Of a stretch of DNA of 64,000 nt, positions 60,301 to 64,000 are shown in pieces. The stretch covers positions 26,453,825-26,517,824 of the forward strand of contig NC_035171.2 of NCBI RefSeq assembly GCF_001659605.2, given 5' to 3'. This stretch comes from Manihot esculenta (lineage: Eukaryota; Streptophyta; Magnoliopsida; Malpighiales; Euphorbiaceae). The position numbers and the translations under genes are program-made. How positions within the stretch are numbered: position 1 is the stretch's first letter; every line of letters starts with the position of its first letter. The notes beneath the pieces are model-generated. The model saw nothing but the letters and a program-made list of their open reading frames with translations, did no database searches and was not told where the DNA came from.

Positions 60301-62450
60301 AGTAATATCCGGCTAGAGTCCGGCACCGGAATTCCTGTTGTCTGGTGGAATCCGGGGTGTCGGAATTCTATAAAACAGGTAGGATTTATGTTGTACTAAG
60401 TGGTGTGATTTGTGTTGATGTGTTAAGGTTAATGGAAGTGAGTTTTGAGTTGAAATGACCTAAGGCAGTTGAGCCAAGTTCGGCCGCCGAAGGTAAGTTC
60501 GGCCGCCGAAAGTGCTCAAGGTTCGACTTTCGAAGTTTAAGTTCGGCCCCCGAATGTTGCATGGTTTTGCATGCGATTGGGCAGCCGAAGCTGAGTTGGC
60601 TGGTCAGCTGAGTCATGGATTTTGACAGATGTTGGCCTCAGATTCTTGCCATGGAATAGGCCACGTCTCTCATGACTCATCTGCACATGTTTTGGTTGAT
60701 TATACAGAAGGTTGAGGTGTTTGCAAAGGTTTTGAAAGTTGAGAGAACTCAAGCTACGTTTTTGAGGTTTTGAGAGGTTGAAGAGAAGTTGATCTGTTTC
60801 CCTTGTTCAGTACGTGTATCTTCCTGTTTACAGAGGTAAGGGAAGATCTAGAACCTGTTTATATGGTTTCTGAAGGTTTTATGGGGTTAAAGGAAAGAGA
60901 TGCATGCTTAGGTTATTAATGGTAGTTTTGATGATTTATGCATGGATACATGTTTATGTGTTATGTTTGTTTTGTTGTTTGGGGTTATTAGATAGTTTTG
61001 GACCCCTGTGAACATATACTTGAGTATATGTGTGTTGAATAGTTGAAGTATGCATGTTTGGAGATGTTGAAGGGAAGGAGATGGTTTGCCGTTGAAGCTG
61101 AGTTCTGGATGAACTCAGGTTCGGCAGCCGAAAGTTCATTCGGCCGCCGAACCTCCTGCATGGTGGCTTGGTTGCCACAGCTTTCCCCCGAGTGTTTTTG
61201 CATGTTCGGCTCTGTTTGGGGGATTCGGCCGCCGAAGGTGCCGCCGAAGGTGCTTGAGTTTCGTCTCTGGAGAGGACATTCGGCCGCCGAACCCGCCGCC
61301 GAAAGTGTTCTGTCTAGCTTTTCTTTTGTATGTTTTGCATGAGCTTTAGAGTAAGATTAAAGGGATTCTTGGGTAGTTCAATAGAGTTATTTTAAGGTAG
61401 TTTGGTCCCTCATTTACGTCTTTATGTGTTTATACAGACCAGAGGAACCAGAGAGAGCAGCAGTGAGTACTGCTCCAGAGTTTACTGAACCTGCAGAGTC
61501 AGTCCAGAGCCAGAGGTGAGTGGAACTAAACTTAGTGCTTTTAATGAAACAATGGAATGTTTTAGCATATCTCATGCATCATGATTATGCAAATAGGTTG
61601 ACTGCATTAGTATTCACGAATATGTTGCATTGCATTGTTAATTGTTGGTATGAGTAAATGCTGAATGATCCAATAGTCTCTGAGTTAAGACCAGGAGCCT
61701 TTGACTACGCCCTGGCAGGTATAGTAAAGACCAGGAGCCTTTGACTACGCCCTGGCAATGGTAAGTACAGAGGTGTTATACACATATACATATATGACAG
61801 GAAGACCAGGTGCTCGATTCTACGCCCTGGCACGGAAGTTACTGAGGCTATGTGGTGACAGGTTTACTCTTGATGTGGCTTGTCTGTGTTATGACGCATT
61901 CCATGAGATCATATGTTATGACTGATTTTATTATTCTACTCACTGGGCTATAGAGCTCATCCCACTCCCTTAACCCCAGTTTTGCAGGTTCAATAGTCAG
62001 TGTACAGGGACAGTTCAGCAAAGTACAGAAAGAGTAAAAGAGCTTGTAATAGTATAGAGTGGACATGTAAATTGTAAAGAGATGTTATAGTTGTGTATAA
62101 CGTTAGAGTTGTGCTTGACTTAGTTGTATTGTGTTGTAAAGCTTTTGTTACATACATGATCTGTATATGTATAGATGTTTTTATAACCAGGCTTAACAGG
62201 CATGAGTTAACCCATCTAGAGCAAGCTCTAGTCAGGGGTACAGAGTACAGAGTACAGAGTACAGAGTACAGAGATAGTGCATGCACAGGTTAAGCCTTGG
62301 TTCAGCAAAGAGTTTTTATTTTCACAGAAAAGGTATCATGTATGAGTTTTACAGGTACACAGAGAGTATTGCAGGCTTGCTACGGGTTCTGGCGGCCTTA
62401 AGCCGACCTGAATCTTAGCGTCGGTGACGGTCCATTTTGGGGTCGTTACA
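60301..62450 (+). mobile_element. S2: solo LTR related to the E3 family
   Basis: 2,150 bp, starting AGTAATATCC (TG mutated to AG) and ending GGTCGTTACA, with no internal DNA. Flanked by ACCAT (60,296-60,300) and ACCAC (62,451-62,455), one mismatch from a perfect duplication; both fit the codons for NHHN of pol. Tandem gaccaggagcctttgactacgccctggca units at about 61,688-61,756, as in E3. Splice-like sites: GT 60,836, AG 61,436-61,437, GT 61,516, AG 61,986-61,987. A tract of repeated gtacaga at about 62,236-62,272 is a small microsatellite. Confidence 0.9.
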
Positions 62451-62521
62451 ACCACAACATGGAAGAATGTACCTAGGAGACACGGGAGTATATGCTCCAG
62501 CAATACCCTCATCTCTTTTGA
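62451..62521 (+). pseudogene. E1 gag-pol, block 4 (last codons)
   Basis: Final residues of the chromodomain-like tail up to the stop at 62,519-62,521. A Trp codon is now TAG at 62,474-62,476. Confidence 0.85.
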
Positions 62522-62582
62522 GATTAGTATCTATGTGTTTTTATGTGTTTATGTGTGTTATGCCATGTTTTGCTTGTTTGGT

Positions 62583-62618
62583 GAACATTCGGGTACAAAT
62601 GTTCTTAAGGGGGGAGAA
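62583..62618 (+). other. E1 inverted repeat and polypurine tract
   Basis: GAACATTC/AAATGTTC arms (one arm decayed) then AAGGGGGGAGAA up to the LTR at 62,619. Confidence 0.85.
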
Positions 62619-64000
62619 TGTAATACCCGGCTAGACTCCGGCATCGGAATTACTACCGTCCGGCGGAATCTCGGATGTCGAAAACCTCTAGAAGGGTAAA
62701 ATATGTTTTTCTAAAATGTTTTCAAGTGTTTTAAGGTTTTAAGTAAGAGAGAAATTGAGTTTTTGAAAGAAAAGCACCATGGAGGAAACTCCAGGTTTGG
62801 CCGCCGAACTTGGTGGAGTTTTGGAGTCACCTTTGGCTTCCGAAGGTGGTCTGGCCAGCCACCTATAAAAGGCCCCATGTCCGAAAATGGGCAAGTTTTC
62901 TCCTCCATTTTCGGGCAAAGGTGAGTTCATGCCCTTCCATGGTTGGTTTTGAGGTTTTCCTTCAAATCCTACAAGTTTCTAACAAGTTTTAACTTGGTTT
63001 TGAAGTTTTTGAGCAAAGATCGAAGTTTGGAAGCTTGGAGACCTCCGGAACCCGTTTTCCCCAAATCTCCAAGTTGGGTCACGTCTTCTCTCAATCTTCA
63101 AGAGGTAAGCGTCGATCCTCGCCTTCTTCGATGTTTTAAACAAGTTTTATGAAGGTTTATGGGGGTAGAAATGCATGTTTAGGCTAGTTGTAAAATGTTA
63201 GGGTTTAGGTAGATTTGAGGATAAATGTATATAATGTGATGTTATGTTGTTGTTTGTTGGGGTTTAGGCTAGTTGTATGCCCCTATATGCTTATGAATGT
63301 ATTTATGCATGTTTGGGAGTGTTGTGCTTGAGTTTGGAAGGTTTGGGAGGCATTGGTGCATGTGAGGGCTGAGTTATGCCATTTCTGGAAGAACTCAGGT
63401 TCGGCAGCCGAAGGCATGTTAGGCCGCTGAACCTTCCTGTGGTGGCATGTTTGGCTGCCTAAGCTTGCCCCCGAAAGTTTAGACTTTCGGCTCTGGAGGG
63501 CAGTTTTGGCCGCCGAAGGTGCCGCCGAACATGCATGAGTTTCGGCTCTGGAACCACTTTCGGCCGCCGAAGGTGCCGCCGAAAGTGGCTCAGTTTCGGC
63601 TCTGGAGGGACTTTCAGCCGCCGAACCTGCCGCCGAAAGTGCCCTGTTCAGCCTTCCTTTGCATGTTTTCTATGATTGTTTTAGGGTGTTTTAAGGGGTT
63701 TTTGAGGAGTAGTTTAGAGTTATGTTAGTGTATGTTTGGTCCCTCATTTTGAGTCCACTTGTGTAGGTTCGGACCCGAGGAACCGAAGACCCCAGCAGTG
63801 AGCTAGCTACTTCAGAATCAACCTGAGGTGAGTAGAATGAATCTTTATGTATCAAATTAAATCAGTTTTGAGCATGTTCATGCATCATGAATACCATGTT
63901 ATTTATTAGGTTGTTTGCATTAGAATCCACGAATATGTTGCATTGCATATTATGATGATGATGTGGATGGATGTTGGATGACCCATTAGTCCTCGATATG
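62619..64000 (+). repeat. E1 3' LTR, cut by the window end
   Basis: First 1,382 bp of the LTR, co-linear with 11,959-13,340 and sharing its TATAAAA (near 62,864), donor-like GT near 63,105 and palindrome cluster (about 63,400-63,640). It has a 55-bp palindrome unit near 63,530-63,580 that the 5' copy lacks and misses a 20-bp unit near 62,800. About 760 bp and the closing target duplication lie beyond the window. Confidence 0.92.

Larger units (their letters stand above)
11959..64000 (+). mobile_element. E1: outermost Ty3/gypsy chromovirus (Tekay/Del-like), runs off the window
   Basis: Begins TGTAATACTCGG at 11,959, after AGTTG (candidate target duplication, partner outside the window). Its parts, in order: 5' LTR 11,959-14,104, primer site, broken gag-pol in four separated blocks, polypurine tract, start of 3' LTR at 62,619. 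Three insertions interrupt it: S1 (18,331-20,777), E2 (21,366-59,917) and S2 (60,301-62,450). Removing them and their 5-bp duplications leaves about 8.9 kb in view, or about 9.6 kb with the unseen part of the 3' LTR, matching the intact E4. The two LTRs differ by roughly 2-3% by eye plus a 20-bp indel, making it the oldest of the nested set. Confidence 0.9.

Noticed and set aside
1..64000. tRNA, rRNA or other structured RNA genes
   Set aside because: None recognised. The tRNA-like strings found are the 12-base primer binding sites of the retroelements.

Overview
This window is plant nuclear DNA, from a eudicot by gene content and base composition. I suspect a Euphorbiaceae-type genome from the look of the retrotransposons, but that is weak inference. 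About 12 kb of AT-rich DNA on the left holds one intact intronless gene and decayed transposons. The remaining 52 kb is a single stack of LTR retrotransposons inserted inside one another.

Left part (1-11,958): a decayed LINE endonuclease piece (about 1,130-1,800, minus). An intact gene for a DAD1-like class I phospholipase A1 with a putative plastid transit peptide (3,284-4,768, minus; TATA box 4,844-4,851). A Ty1/copia RNase H remnant (about 7,790-8,525, minus). Into that remnant a Tat/Athila-like Ty3 element seems to have inserted (probable LTR 8,539-9,878, internal remnant to 11,958, minus).

Right part (11,959-64,000): Ty3/gypsy chromoviruses of Tekay/Del type. All share TGTAATACCC...GGGTCGTTACA LTRs of 2.1-2.45 kb, an initiator tRNA-Met primer site, a single gag-pol reading frame and a C-terminal chromodomain-like tail. 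They nest as follows, with 5-bp target-site duplications (TSDs) read directly. E1 (11,959 to beyond the window) carries solo LTR S1 (18,331-20,777, TSD TTCGT), E2 (21,366-59,917, TSD CAGAT) and solo LTR S2 (60,301-62,450, TSD ACCAC/ACCAT). E2's own 5' LTR carries E5 (21,673-30,413, minus, TSD CATGG) and E3 (31,841-51,658, minus, TSD TGTGA). E3 carries E4 (36,009-46,189, plus, TSD CTGCA). Subtracting inserts gives about 9.6 kb for E1, 9,983 bp for E2 and 9,632 bp for E3.

E4 is young and apparently intact: LTRs of 2,418 and 2,417 bp differ by about six substitutions and one base of length, and one uninterrupted 1,662-residue Gag-Pol carries every catalytic residue expected. E1 and E2 are broken by nonsense and frameshift mutations. 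E3 contains an internal inversion that was then duplicated in tandem, apparently by unequal recombination between LTRs. E5 is stranger: a circularly permuted copy sits inside its own LTR, and a 1,287-bp block missing from one LTR is found duplicated in another.

The LTR families differ a good deal in sequence but share two features I cannot explain by ordinary LTR function: dense TTCGGCNGCCGAA palindromes, and a fixed order of splice-like signals (donor, acceptor, donor, acceptor) around a 61-85 nt putative noncoding exon. These and the E3/E5 rearrangements are the points most worth checking.
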